Below, piece after piece: positions 10,491 to 22,789 of a stretch of DNA of 64,000 nt; the stretch's first letter is position 1, and each line of letters starts with the position of its first letter. The stretch is from Cordilura impudica (Eukaryota; Arthropoda; Insecta; Diptera; Scathophagidae), in assembly GCA_963682025.1 (NCBI GenBank), contig OY821521.1, positions 56,679,908 to 56,743,907 of the forward strand, written 5' to 3'. A model generated the notes under the pieces. The model searched no databases and had not been told where the DNA came from. It saw only the letters and a program-made list of their open reading frames with translations. Both the position numbers and the translations under genes were made by a program.

Positions 10491-11759
10491 CGGTCCGTGA
10501 TGGTTTTTGGAAAAAATAATTTGAGAAAGAAAGTGTATACTCACTTATGCAGCGTAGTTTTTTAAAGTATTTGTTTTAAATTAGTAAACAAAAAAAAAAC
10601 AAAACAAAAAAACTTTTTGTATATTTTTTTGTTTTGCTGGTAATAAAATGAAAATTAATTACCTTTTAGTTATAATAATAATGAAAGGAAATAAAAAATT
10701 ATTACCGATGTTGACTTAGTTTCGCCGCTCATAGAAGCAAGAAAATTCTGCTGCTCAAATGTTAGTTACAACTTACAAAGTATTGAATATTCTAAAATCC
10801 GGCCAATATCACTGAAAAATTATTAGTTTTAAATGAAACACTTTTTTCGATGTCTGACTGCTTTGAAGAGCATAAATTATCCTAACACTTATATGTATGT
10901 ATACAGCCATTTGTAGCAACGAATACCAAATAACGAAACTCATTCAACTATTAATCATCATATTTGAAATATTTAGCAAATTTTTATTATCTTATATTAA
11001 AAATTTAGAATATATTTACATTTAAAGCATTACATACCAAAAACTTACACACAATTTAAACTTTTGTACGAATATGTACGATTATTACCAAAAAAATTGA
11101 CCAAAAAAATAAATAATAATAATACAAACACACACTCACACAATGTAATATTTCAAAACCAAAAAACATTATTATAAATAATGGATAAGAAATTTAAAGA
11201 CAAATATTTACATTTGCAAATAAAATAACAAAAAAAAAAAATTAATAAATACAAAAAAAAAATAATAAACAAAGAAAAGGAAGAACAAATTGCATAAATT
11301 AATACTAAATAAAGCTTTGAAAGCTACATAAACATTTGTGTATTTACAAATGGCATATAAACTTTAAGCCTAAAGCAAGAGTAGCAAAACAGTTCCTAGT
11401 AATTAAGTAGCGGCAAGCAATAATGGGGAGAAAGGAAATTTGTAATATAAATTTAAAAAGAACCAGTTTATAATGAAAAGGGTGATGTTTCAAAAAAGAT
11501 AATTTTAGATAACACTGAATTTTCAATTTGGAAAATGGCCTAATCATAAAATACTAAATGTTACGAGTAATGAAGTCAAATTTTTTCAAACAAAAAACGC
11601 AAAACAGTATTTTAAAAAATGATAAAAAGTACTAAATTAAAATTAAACTAAAGGACTTAGAAGTCACTAGTATTTGCCATTACTTTTTAAAGGCGTATCA
11701 TTAACAAAATATGAAATATGTGAAAAATTTTCTTACAAGTGTTAATTTTCAAATTAAAA
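10491..11759. other. AT-rich spacer, no gene seen
   Basis: Poly-A and AAT runs (11080-11290), scattered TAA and ATTT microsatellites, and no conserved protein frame. The 67-codon frame at 11344-11547 has no recognisable motif. Confidence 0.5.
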
Positions 11760-11911
11760 CGTAACATTTTCTTTCTCATGTTCTATAAACTGTCCCTCTT
11801 TAAGGTCAAAGGTCAAATTTAAGGGGATTTTCATTTGTTTAAAACAAAATATCGAAATAATATATATTTGTGGAAGGATTTCGATAAAGCTTGTTGATAA
11901 TATTTTAATAA

Positions 11912-12287
11912 CTAGCAGATTCCAGCCCTCGAAATTCGAGTGAAAATTCTAGGAAATTTTAATTTTTCATTAAATAAAGACCCTAAAGGTATGCTAATCA
12001 ATTATAGCGAATTCACAAACCTAAACAAAAAACAAACTCATTTTTATTACAAACACATCAACAAATTTAATGAACACACACATAGCATTGTATAATTGTA
12101 TGTATGTGTTAGTAGCAACTTTAAATGCAATTTACTCAAAATAAAGGACAAAATTTTAAAATCTGTAAATCTGCAAATCGGCTTAAAATAAATACTTTTC
12201 AAATAATACAAGATGGTCACAATCGGGATAAAACGGTAGAACAAAACATCGGGCACAAGAAATCGCCTAGCTTATCAATATTATTGA
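11912..12287 (-). mobile_element. Non-autonomous Helitron with mapped ends
   Basis: On its own strand it begins TCAATAATATTGATAAGC after a host A and ends in CTAG before a host T. The hairpin CTCGAATTTCGAG precedes the end by about 13 bases. The inverse arm at 13220-13245 lacks this insert, giving a natural empty site with the A/T join intact and no target duplication, as expected for Helitrons. It is 376 bases with no Rep/helicase sequence. Confidence 0.85.
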
Positions 12288-12594
12288 TTCTAAAAAATAA
12301 TATTCTGGACTTATTTTCTGAAATTAACCCGTTGGGTACTCAAAATTTGTCCTAGTTTTAATTTTTTTTTTTCAGAATTATTATATTCATATAACGGTAT
12401 ATCGAGGGCTTATATTCAAAAATGGTATCTATATTTGACAGCAATATTAATTTTTGGTTTCAAACTGTTCTCTGAAATAACTGTCAAATCTTCTTATATA
12501 TTAAAAGAATTTATGAATAAACTTTGCATTCAAGATTTTTTTCAATATTTTTCTTCTCTTAAACCTCTATCACTAGAGTTCTAATTAACGTAGG

Positions 12595-12770
12595 CTGTTG
12601 ATATAGGTCTAAGAACACTCCGTGGATCAAGCTCCTCTTTTGAGCTATTAACTGCTTAAATTCGTTGGGTTTGAGGAAAGTTATGCGTGGAGAATTAACT
12701 TTACTTTTACTGTACTTTAACTTCTCTTGGCATATTTTGGCATTACTGTACGTTAACCTCTTGACAAATT
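12595..12770 (+). repeat. Dispersed repeat family Z
   Basis: The phrases GTGGATCAAGCTC, TTTGAGGAAAGTTATGCGTG and GAGCTATTAA recur inverted at 60915-61130. Coding capacity is not evident. Just downstream (12785-12825) is a TATAATATAATA run and a GC-rich hairpin CTGCAGAGCAG. Confidence 0.6.
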
Positions 12771-13345
12771 TTGGTATTATATTATAAAAATTAATATAAT
12801 ATAATATAATGCTGCAGAGCAGCGGGGGTCCTCTAATATAGTATTAATTTATATATCATACATGATTAGTACGACTATTTCTTCATAGATATTGTAGAAA
12901 ATCGATCGACAAATACTTTCAGATCTTATCAACAAATTGGTTTTACACGTTCTCTTTAAAATAATTATTAATACAGATAGCAATTTTTGAATATAAGCCC
13001 TCGATATACAAATTTATTTGTACTGTATTAAATATAAAAACTAAACTAACGAATAAATTTGAGGTATTTTATGAATACATTAAATTTGTTTTATTAAAAA
13101 AAAATCCTGATGAAGAAAATATTTATAGATTTTCATAAAGAGTCAATATGACGTCAAGAGTACCCCACGGGTTTATTTCAGAAAATAAGTCCAGAATATT
13201 ATTTTCTAGAATTACTAAAATATTATAAACAAGTTTTATCGAAATCCTTCCACAAATATATATTATTTCGATATTTTGTTTTAAAAAAATTAATATCTCT
13301 TTAAATTTGGCCTTTGACCTTAAAGGGGGACAGTTTATAGTATTT

Positions 13346-13917
13346 CAATTTAACCTTATTTTACAAGATTGAGAACTTATATCAAGTAGTATATTATTTT
13401 GACAAAAGATATTTTAAATATGAAAACATCAAAAAGATGTAGCCTAAAAATTGAAAAAGTATTAAAAATCACATTTTTCTTAAAATCCGCTGAAATTAAA
13501 ACGCTGCCCTCGCCAAATTAAGAGTAGGCTACCCACAATATTTGGCATTTTTAATCACATATATTTTGTTAATAAGATCTTCAAGTCCAATCGTTGGTTT
13601 CGATAAATTTCTTGAACAATATTTGAAAAAGTAAAATTGGAGATTTTGAAATAGTGCTAAAAAATATGTACCGTTTTGACATTAATTTAGATCGCATAAC
13701 AATAGACGGGATGCAAAATACTTTACAGAAGATCATTTTGGGATCAGAAGAATGAAAAAATTTTGTTGTTGTAAATTATTTCAATGTCTTTAAAAATGTG
13801 AGGTCGATTTTCTTAATCAAGTGGTCTGCGGCGCATTTATTGCTTGGGGAACTTGATATAACTTGGCTGTTTTTCAACCGATAATAGATTTTGTTATTTT
13901 ATTAGAAAAATAATTTA
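13346..13917. other. Spacer, no gene seen
   Basis: AT-rich single-copy-looking DNA between the inverted repeat and the hAT element. It continues after the hAT insertion at 16828, so it is the host of that insertion. Confidence 0.5.
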
Positions 13918-14146
13918 CCCTAGATCAGCGATGGCGAACCTTTTTGGCAAGTGAGTCAAAATTGAATTTATTTTTTTGTAATATCAACCTACGGGTCAAG
14001 TATTATTTTATTAAATAAAGATTTAACAAAAATACATGTAAATATGTTTTTATTTACTATTCGAACATATTATATGTATGATTATTATTTTTTAATAAAA
14101 AAACAAAGAAAATTTAATATCAAAAAAATTATACATATACACACAT

Positions 14147-16219
14147 TTAATGCGAAACTTGTTGTTGTTTATTTTCAGATAATTGATGCATATTTGGTTC
14201 ATACTTGGAATTCATAACTTTTACACATACGGCAGTCATTTCATTACCAAGTCTATTTCTTTGCGTAGATTTTATAAAATTCATTGATGAAAATAAAGTT
14301 TCGCATACATATGTTGAACCAAACATTATTAAAAGAGAATTTGCCAGTTTTTTCATTGTATTATATATATCTGGTAAAGAGTCCCATTCTTTTAATATTA
14401 TATTATCAGTTCTTTGTTCGAATAACTTTTTCTTATTGCCAGAAATATTTTCTAAATCCTATTTTTGCAAATCTGTAATTAAATTTTCAAATTTATTTTT
14501 CCACATAAAACTGTTTTGGAATTCTGCTAATTCCATTTCCAAATTTTCAATACCTAACCAAGTGAACACGGTTAATTCCAAATTATTAAATTCTATTTTG
14601 TGTGGATACAATATAAACTGTAATGTTTTTTTTAAATCCTTAAATTGATTAAATCTATCCAGAAAAGCTTGTTTTATTTCCTCAATAACAGTTAAATATT
14701 TTTTAATTGTATGATCCTGTGTAATATTACTATTTTCAAAGTTTTCAGTTGCTTGGAAATGTTTTTGCAGATATGGAAAATATATCAATATTTTCATTTT
14801 CAAATCATTACTAAATATATCAAGTTTTGTCATAAACATTTTAATATTTTCAAACATGACTAATACAACTTGACCAGGGCCTTGGAGTTTTTGATGTGTA
14901 AACATCTATACGCGCAGGGGGGTAAATTTCTATTTCACAATACAATGACCATTAAGACAAGTCGGTATGACTTATGATTGGTGAAAAAATTATTATATGA
15001 AATAACCTTTTTGTCACTGTTTTCAGTATTTTATTTATTACCAGATGTTTACACATCTCCCCTGTGATCGGACTCACGTGACTTTTTATTCAATTCATTA
15101 AAATGCTGAGTGATATCACAGCAAAACATTAGGTCATTTAGCCATTCAAAACAAAAACATTATTTTCTTCATGCAAAAATAGTTTTATTTCTTATAACAA
15201 ATCTACAAACCTATTTAAAACTTGACCACGGCTGAGCCATCGAACATTATTGTACGTTAAAAGCCCAGAGTATTGAGAATCAATTTCCTCTAACAATTTG
15301 GCAAATTCTCGCTTATTTATAGCCCTTGCATTTATAAAATAGACTATTTTTGTTACAACTGACATTACGTTGGAAAATGTTTTCAATCCTTGTTTTGCCC
15401 ATAAGACTTCTTGATGAATGAGGCAGTGAAATTCAAATAAAGAATGTTTAACACTTTGTTTAAGTTGCTGAATAAAACCAATATTTTTGCGAATCAATAT
15501 TCATTTTCATAAATATATCAGCGAATTCCTTAAAAACATCAGGACCAGTAGTTCCTCCTGTCAATGTTATTAACTTGACCAGTTCTTCCATCATTATATT
15601 TTGTGATTTATACCTAGCAAAAACTGCAAGTTGTGCGTAACCACTTATGTCCGGGCTCTCATCTAAAGCAATTGAATACATTTCGGCACATGTTAAATCG
15701 TAACTTATTTGAGAACAAGTATTTTCATCTAATCTTAATATTCATTCTTTAATTGTATTTCGGCTTATAGGCAACTCATTAATGCGCTTTATTATCAAAT
15801 CTTTTTCTTTAAAATCAGCAAATAGGGCAGCACTACATTCCAAAAACGCTTCTTTTAAAAACTCACCTTCCGAAAGAGGTTTTCCATGTCGTGCGATACA
15901 ATGTGCTACATGAAAACTAGCAGCTGTAATGTTGTTTTTAAGAATTAGGAATGTTTTAAATACATTATCTTGTGATTTATATTCTTTTAGATTTTGAGAA
16001 AATAATTCTTTTTTTTTCTTCTTCTGTTAAGGAAGCAAGATTTGCATGTATCTTTTCAAAATGTCGTTTTACATTGTAAGCACGACACGTACTATTTTCC
16101 TTGCAAATTAAGCAAAGAATTTTCTTATCTATCTCAACAGCTCCGTATTTTCCAAACCATTCTGTTTGATATGGCTTTGAACTTGCATCATTCATCTTAA
16201 TTTTCTTTACCGCTGACAT
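14147..16219 (-). pseudogene. Broken hAT transposase
   Basis: Order on the minus strand: start at 16219 with a zinc-finger-like N-terminus (CLIC..., then HFEKIH: C-x2-C...H-x4-H, about residues 36-59). A middle part near 15681-15192 includes the SIALDESPDISGYAQLAVF catalytic-region phrase and WLSRGQVLNRF. The segment 14905-14459 contains KLQGPGQ and the late domain. 14356-14147 holds the dimerisation end (ETLFSSMNFIKSTQRNRL). Frameshifts and stops separate all these blocks, and a short element interrupts the frame between NELN and KLQG. A full hAT of this group has about 600 residues, so most of the protein is recoverable but not functional. Confidence 0.85.
14893..15082 (-). mobile_element. 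190-base heptamer-core element, short form, inside hAT
   Basis: Flanked by TTTTT on both sides (14888-14892, 15083-15087), and its removal restores the hAT frame between NELN and LQG. On its own strand it starts GTCACGTGAGTCCGATCACA, has GATGTGTAAACATC 26 bases in, and ends with the stem-loop GATGTTTACACATC. Its internal block (CACCAATCATAAGTCATACC) is shared with the large copies at 21.4, 49.5 and 55.9 kb. Here the middle has no expanded array. Confidence 0.75.
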
Positions 16220-16827
16220 GCTAAATATATCTAAAGGGTTAATATTTATAATTTGAAAATATTAAATTTGAATTGAAATAGAAACAAATTAAAATATTAA
16301 ATATTACATCTTTTAGAAACAAATTATTAAAACTAATTTTCTTACCGAAAATTGAAAACTTAATAAATCAAGAAAACTTTATGAATCAGCAATTTAAAGA
16401 GCATGCGCAAGTTACGTCTTTAGTTTGGTTAAAAGTAAAGTTAAATGATATAATATAAATAGTTAAAAAAATTATTAATTGTTTTGCAATACCTACTAAA
16501 TTCCATATTTTTCCACATAATTTGTTTCATTTTTTTCCACATAATTTTTTTAATTTTTTTCCACAGAAAAGGACACACAAATTTCTTGCTTGCATTTTAT
16601 GTGTTATTTTTGCAAACCCTACTACAAAATTTTCACAGATTTCTTCGTACATCTACAATAACACAATTTGTTAATTGAGTATAAAATAACATTTAGAACT
16701 TAAAAGTATGGTTTGAAAAAACTTAGAATTTGTTTGAAAAAACAAAACAACTCGTGGGTCACTTAAAATTGTTGCGTGGGTCAGTGTGTGACCCGTGGGT
16801 TATAGGTTCGCCATCGCTGCCCTAGAT

Positions 16828-17089
16828 TATGGCATAATAATTAATTTAATTGAAACTCAATTGTTAATATTAAAATTTTTGTGAAAAGTGATTTTTTTTT
16901 GATAATTTTTACATATAAATGCATATTTGAACTTTGTACTCAATGCGCGTCCTGAAAGCATTGTCCGATTTGGCTAAAATTTTGCGCACTAAAGTTCTAG
17001 ATCCAGTGTCATAACCGCACGTCTTTAAATCAAAAAAAAAAAAAAAAAAACAATGGCTGTCACCCTAATATATATATTAGTTTATCATT
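16828..17089. other. Spacer, no gene seen
   Basis: Continuation of the hAT host sequence; includes a 20-base A run near 17031. No feature recognised. Confidence 0.45.
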
Positions 17090-17400
17090 CCGTCTGTAAC
17101 GCATCGAAAAATGGATTTACGACCCCATAAAGTATATAATTTTGATCCTTATAACAGCTCCAGTCGATATAGCAATGTCCGTCTGTCTGTCTGTCCGTCC
17201 GTCTGTCCGCTTGCATGTTGACATCATGCTCATTCCCAAATTACCTGGTAGAGTTAATAGCAATATTGTTTATCATTTTTTCGAGGTTGCTATTGAAAAT
17301 GGGGTAAATCGGGCATCAATGTATCAAGATATGTCCAAAAATATGAAAACACCTCTAAAATATGTTAAGAGTTCAACACGGTTGTTGTAAAAATTTAGTA
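17090..17400 (+). repeat. Dispersed repeat with TCTG/TCCG tract
   Basis: Begins around GACCCCATAAAGTATATAAT and runs into GTCCGTCTGTCTGTCTGTCC, a tract also found inside R850 copies. The 82-codon frame across it is composition-driven (SVCLSVRPSVR) and has no family match I recognise. Confidence 0.5.
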
Positions 17401-17739
17401 TTTAGTTTATTGAATTGTTTGCCTTTTAAAAAATTTTGTATAAATTTATTGTGAATAGTGAAATAAGTCCAGATGTTATTGTAAACGCAAAACCGATGAG
17501 GAGGGTATCAAAAATTCGGCACAGTTTTTTGTATGTTTAAAGTGAATTAATTTTAGTAGAAATATTTTATGCATTTTTAGTCCATATATAATATGTACTA
17601 AGGAATTAACGGAATCACGTATTAATGAACACTCTTTCGACTTCAGCGATCGACTATGATGAAGACAATATACAAGGGCGGTTCCAGAACAACCCGACCT
17701 GACAAAGAAAACTCAAACAAATGTGGGACAAATTTTCTG

Positions 17740-18050
17740 TGACTTTGTATGTTTATCTTAAAATTAATCTTTGGCCACAAAAGTCTATGGACAAAGTCTC
17801 AGGTCCAGCGGATGAAGGGAATATGCATGACTATATCAAAGTTAATATTTTTTCACGGCAAGTCTATCGACCAAGTTTCAGATCGATCGGATAAGGACAA
17901 ATGGGTCTTAAAGCACTCCGTGACTGTGCGTGACTACCCCAAAATTAATCTTTAGTCACAAGACATAGGCACAATTTCAGATTAATTGGATGAGGGGGAA
18001 TGTGGTTGCCCCATGGCAGACAGACAGACAGAGAGTATGAATTAAAAGAA
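17740..18050 (+). repeat. GTG-family repeat, about two units
   Basis: Two to three units of the family found at 29.4-30.1 kb (TGCGTGACTACCCCAAAATT, GATCGATCGGAT-type segments), ending in CAGACAGACAGAGAGTATGA, the same terminal phrase seen near 30062 and 31025. Confidence 0.65.
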
Positions 18051-18133
18051 TGAGTTTAAAAAGGCGAGGAATTGTGAAATTTATCTGATGACCACCAGAA
18101 TTTGGTTCTCTATTAACAATACTTTCGTCATAT

Positions 18134-19420
18134 CTAAAAGTATTCGGTGTTGTACTGCTTTAATATCTGCCCATCTAAAATTATGATAAAAGACTGGAAT
18201 GTCATTTTAATATATTCTTTATTAAATTTATTATATCTAGATATAAAAAGTTCTGAGATGGGACAAAATGTTTCAGATTTGTATCCTTCATTTAAAGAGA
18301 TCGAAGCCATTATTAAATTATTTTTATCAATTCTTATTATACCGGATGCATTATATAACTTTTTATTCGACACATATTTTACAAAATTACTTTCTGGAGT
18401 GCAACCGCTTAAACATTTTCTTTCATATAAGATGGTGAAATATGAAACCAAATAGGACATCCATGTATTAGAATAGATCTAATAAGGGACTAACACATAA
18501 AAATCTTTACTCTGGACTTGATATATCTTGAAAAAAAAAATAATGCTTTATACGAGTATAAGAAGAATGTATTCCGTGCTTTGACAAGTACCTCTTTGAT
18601 GGTTACTGTTGCATTTATCTACTACTATCTACTATTTTCTGCTTTTATGTTTCTGGTGAAAAACTATAAAAGTTTTATCACTTATCATATTATATATGAG
18701 TATTATTAAATGTGTTGGAAAATTATATTCAATTAATTTGAATATCAAACCAACTATACAAACTTTATCAAAAGCTTTTTCCATGTCTATTAAACAAGCT
18801 CCTCTACATAATTCTTTATATATTCGATGTACGAAATCTATGGCATTTATAGTCGAGTGCTTGTATATAAATCCAAATTGTTTTTCACTAATCAGGCGGT
18901 TGTTGTTACAAAATTTATTTATAATATCATTTATACACATTTCAAAAATTTTACTAATATTGGGGAGTAATCTTATACCCCGAACATTTTTCGGATTACT
19001 GATATCTTTATCTGGTAATAGAACAACTTTTGCTATTTTCCAGCTTTTGAGAAAAATATGAAGTATTTAACATATTGTTAAATAGATAACAATACTCAAA
19101 AATCATTATATCTGGTAAACTTTTCAAAATTTATTTTTGGTAGCTTATCTATATCCCTGAAGACAATTTTCCATTTATTTTAGAGAAAATGTAGAAATTT
19201 TTTTTTCTCGTTGTGAAACAATCTTTAGCTCGCGTTTCGTTTAAAATGTTTGATTTTTTTGGATTAAAATTTGTTATAGTGGTCATATTATATTCGAAGT
19301 TAGATTTCGTTACTTGAAATTTAGTATCATTGACTTTTATGTGTAAATTATGAACTGACCCCAATAAGCTGCCGATGGCATCTAGAATTTGTTCTTTTTC
19401 GTGAATTATGAAATTATGTT
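18134..19420 (-). pseudogene. Non-LTR retrotransposon reverse transcriptase fragment
   Basis: Minus-strand blocks: 18940-18632 reads MCINDIINKF...ISEKQFGF, then IYKHSTINAIDFVHRIYKEL and GACLIDMEKAFDKV, i.e. RT motifs 1-3 including the first catalytic Asp. The preceding 120 bases, in another frame, give LLPDKDISNP-type and NVRGIRLLP-type sequence, the start of the RT domain. 18460-18134 is C-terminal to the catalytic core. Frameshifts separate the blocks; the second catalytic motif (YxDD) is missing where a small insertion/deletion-rich stretch lies. Best fit is the jockey/I/R1 group of LINE-like elements (inference). Confidence 0.75.
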
Positions 19421-20294
19421 CACTTTGACCGTCTTACATTTATATTTTTATTTTTGACAAAAATTAACCAATGTGTAAAAAACACAAAAACAAAGAACAT
19501 AATTTATTTAATTCAAAATATAAAATAATTATAAGTTTTATTTCTTTTTCGCCTTTTTTTAATTTGCCTTAAAAAATTCGCTAACCCAAAAAGGCTTAAA
19601 ATAAGCACGCACAAATTGTCGCTATTAAAATTTAGTGTTTTAAAAATTACTTGGAAAACCAGCGGCTATAATTGCAGGCATTAATTCATATTCTTCAAAA
19701 TTATACTCTTTGTACAGCAAAAACCACATTTTTGGTGGGCAACTGTGGGGCAGAATGGGTTGCTAAAGGCACGTTTACCGAATTGTTTGTTATTCCAATT
19801 AAAATATAACTGAAGTAAAAAAGTAAAGAAGTAATGTGACGAAATAAATACTGTTAAATTTTTAAAGGAAAACAAAAATATTTTTCCACATCTCTAATTT
19901 TTTACTGTATTATTTTTGTTGTTTTATTTAAGTTATTGTAAAGACATTAACAATATTTAAATACGAACATTCGAATATACATACATATAAAAGAATCAAC
20001 CAACTTGACACCCTACTCACGATCAGAGTAATAAAATATTTTTAAAATGTTATGTTTTCACCATATTTATAAATAAACATATTTACCAAAACATTTTTTG
20101 ACTTAGCTTATTTATTAATAAATCTTTTGTATTTTCAATTTAATAAATAACAATTAATTACCCAAACAACTTTTCCATAAAAAATGTATTATATCAAGAA
20201 TACTTATACATTTTCCCCCTTAAATTATTTCAACCTCAGTTTGGTGTTTTCTTTTTTTAGAAACGCTGTAACTTTTTTGTTGTTACTAAAATTA
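19421..20294. other. Spacer, no gene seen
   Basis: AT-rich DNA. A 64-codon frame (19681-19875, minus) has no recognisable motif. Confidence 0.5.
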
Positions 20295-20706
20295 ATTAAT
20301 ATATGACACCTGTACCTCTAAAGTGAGTCAACTCAAAATTTACAAATTTTCAGTAGAGGCAAAAAACGGGTTTGTTTAATATATACTATAAAATTTAAAA
20401 ACAGTTGTTTCGTTGTAAAGAATTGCGAATTATAAGTATACAACAGAATATATATATATATATACATCAAAAATAACAAGTTTTTTGGGTGCAACTCAAA
20501 ATATGTGTATTTATTGGATTCTAAAGAAGATACTCTTTTAACACAAAGAGGGTTACAACTGTATTTTTTCTGCGAAAGACTAGAAAAATCGACGTAAGAT
20601 TTTTACAGTGGATAGATATGACCACTGTGTGTCGTTTCTTGCACAAAGTGAATATTGAAAAATTTTGAGTTGGCTCACTTTAGAGGTACAGGTGCGATAT
20701 ATGTTA
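20295..20706. mobile_element. Complete MITE with CACCTGTACCTCTAAAG termini
   Basis: Left end TTAATATATGACACCTGTACC and right end, its inverse, ending GGTACAGGTGCGATATATGT; the match continues inward through AGTGAGTCAACTCAAAATTT. Arms are about 50 bases and the total is about 410 bases, with no coding sequence. TTAA-like bases lie at the outer edges, so the target duplication could be TTAA or lie within the arms. Confidence 0.75.
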
Positions 20707-21174
20707 ATTTCTTCTCTATAAACCAGCAGAAACCTAAGCCAACTTGTGTATTTTATTTAAAAAAAACCAATTATTGAATATCTGAACTTGGTAAATGCTA
20801 CAAATATTTTCTTTTTACATACTAATAAAGAAAATTTTCAAATTTCACATAAGTCGATAATTTAAAAAAGTGTTGTTAGATAAAAAAATCATGTGAGTCC
20901 GATCAAAGGGAAGATGTGTAAACATCTACTACACTCGAATCTGTGTGGTTATGTGTGTTCGAAGCAAAAAATACGTGATAGAAAAATGTTCGTGTATATA
21001 ACGAAATAATAAAACGAAACACAGTCATGATGTGTTCGGCACCGTACAAAATTTAGAAACACACATAATTGATATTAAAATAAAAATATGCTGGCTGCTT
21101 TAGAACAGAACATTGCGTGTTTCATGTGTGTATTTTCTGAACCTTGACATCTAGTTAGTAATAACACATTTTTT
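20707..21174. other. Spacer with one heptamer-core element end
   Basis: At 20890-20926 the phrase GTGAGTCCGATCAAAGGGAAG followed by ATGTGTAAACATCT marks an isolated end of the heptamer-core element family. The rest shows nothing recognisable. Confidence 0.5.
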
Positions 21175-22778
21175 ATGGCACTTTTTTAAAATCAAACAGA
21201 AAGCGGCATCTATGTATCACTTCTAGCAAACACTAAAATTTGGTTAATATTTTTTTTCCATATCCAATTAGTTGGCCCTAAGGGATAGGATTTCTAAACG
21301 CATGGTATAGGGTATCGTACATTCGGTATAGACCGACTATAGTTTTCTTACTTTTTATTCAAATATGAAAATTTAACTTTTTTTTTTATGTGTACATATT
21401 TGTACGCGCGGAGGGGATGGGGGGTATTTCACAATACAATCACAAAAACATCGTAAGATGTAAAACGTAAGAAAAAATCGGTGTGACTTATGATTGTATG
21501 GGTGAAAAAGTTATGTTATGTAGTAACCTTTTTGTTGATGTTGAAAAATAAAAAAATTAAAAATTAAAAATTAAAAATTAAAAATTAAAAATTAAAAATT
21601 AAAAATTAAAAATTAAAAATTAAAAATTAAAAATTAAAAATTAAAAATTAAAAATTAAAAATTAAAAATTAAAAATTAAAAATTAAAAATTAAAAATTAA
21701 AAATTAAAAATTAAAAATTAAAAATTAAAAATTAAAAATTAAAAATTAAAAATTAAAAATTAAAAATTAAAAATTAAAAATTAAAAATTAAAAATTAAAA
21801 ATTAAAAATTAAAAATTAAAAATTAAAAATTAAAAATTAAAAATTAAAAATTAAAAATTAAAAATTAAAAATTAAAAATTAAAAATTAAAAATTAAAAAT
21901 TAAAAATTAAAAATTAAAAATTAAAAATTAAAAATTAAAAATTAAAAATTAAAAATTAAAAATTAAAAATTAAAAATTAAAAATTAAAAATTAAAAATTA
22001 AAAATTAAAAATTAAAAATTAAAAATTAAAAATTAAAAATTAAAAATTAAAAATTAAAAATTAAAAATTAAAAATTAAAAATTAAAAATTCTAAATTAAA
22101 AATTAAAAATTAAAAATTAAGAATTAAAAATTAAAAATTAAAAATTAAAAATTAAAAATTAAAAATTAAAAATTAAAAATTAAAAATTAAAAATTAAAAA
22201 TTAAAAATTAAAAATTAAAAATTAAAACTTAAAAATTCTAAATTAAAAATTAAAAATTAAAAATTAAGAATTAAGAATTAAAAATTAAAAATTAAAAATT
22301 AAAAATTAAAAATTAAAAATTAAAAATTAAAAATTAAAAATTAAAAATTAAAAATTAAAAATAAAAATTAAAAATTAAAAATTAAAAATTAAAAATTAAA
22401 AATTAAAAATTAAAAATTAAAAATTAAAAATTAAAAATTAAAAATTAAAAATTAAAAATTAAAAATGAAAAATTAAAACTTAAAAATTAAAAATTAAAGA
22501 TTAAAATTTAAAATTTAAAAATTAAAATTAAAATCTAAAAATTAAAAATTAAAAATTAAAAATTAAAAATTAAAAATTAAAAATTAAAAATTAAAAATTA
22601 AAAATTAAAAATTAAAAATTAAAAATTAAAAATTAAAAATTAAAAATTAAAAATTAAAAATTAAAAATTAAAGATTTAAATTTAAAAATTAAAGATTAAA
22701 ATTTAAAATTTAAAAATTAAAATTAAAAATTAGAAATTAGAAATTAAAAATTAAAAAAATTAAAAATTAAAAATTAAT
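21175..22778 (-). mobile_element. Heptamer-core element, expanded copy 1
   Basis: 21175-21235 holds the outer block (ATGGCACTTTTTTAAAATC, GCATCTATGTATCACTT). An R850 3' end sits at 21240-21350. 21405-21548 is the inner block (GGGGTATTTCACAATACAAT, CGGTGTGACTTATGATTG). It then runs straight into the AAAAATT array. The same block order with the array in the middle is seen at 48.2-49.5 and 53.9-56.0 kb. The far terminus is not found after 22778. Confidence 0.65.
21551..22778. repeat. (AAAAATT)n heptamer array, 1.2 kb
   Basis: About 175 units of a 7-base repeat. It is nearly perfect to 22087 and then has marker variants (CTAAATT at 22091 and 22238, 147 bases = 21 units apart) showing block duplication. 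Decay increases toward the right end. Confidence 0.95.
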
Positions 22779-22789
22779 TATATAAAGAA

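Larger units (their letters stand above)
11760..13345. repeat. Large interrupted inverted repeat (foldback-like)
   Basis: 11795-11911 plus 12288-12345 together are the inverse of 13165-13345, sharing CAAATATATATTATTTCGAT, AAAATAATATTCTGGAC and AAAATTAACCCGTTGGG-type phrases. A second inner pair is GGCTTATATTCAAAAATGG (near 12408) and its inverse near 12985. The left arm is split by a Helitron; the right arm is unsplit. The central part holds family Z sequence. Confidence 0.7.
13926..16819 (-). mobile_element. hAT transposon with perfect 8-bp target duplication
   Basis: The termini are inverted CAGCGATGGCGAACCT (13926) and AGGTTCGCCATCGCTG (ending 16819). The target duplication CCCTAGAT is perfect at 13918-13925 and 16820-16827. 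The length is 2894 bases including a later 190-base insertion at 14893-15082. The outer subterminal bases GTGTGTGACCCGTGGGT and the transposase layout fit the Charlie-like branch of hAT (family knowledge). The intact duplication suggests a fairly recent insertion although the gene is broken. Confidence 0.92.

Noticed and set aside
14205..14648. 147-codon plus-strand frame
   Set aside because: Antisense to the C-terminal part of the hAT transposase, whose minus-strand reading has recognisable motifs.
18147..19061. Plus-strand frames of 102 and 121 codons
   Set aside because: Antisense to the reverse transcriptase fragment on the minus strand.
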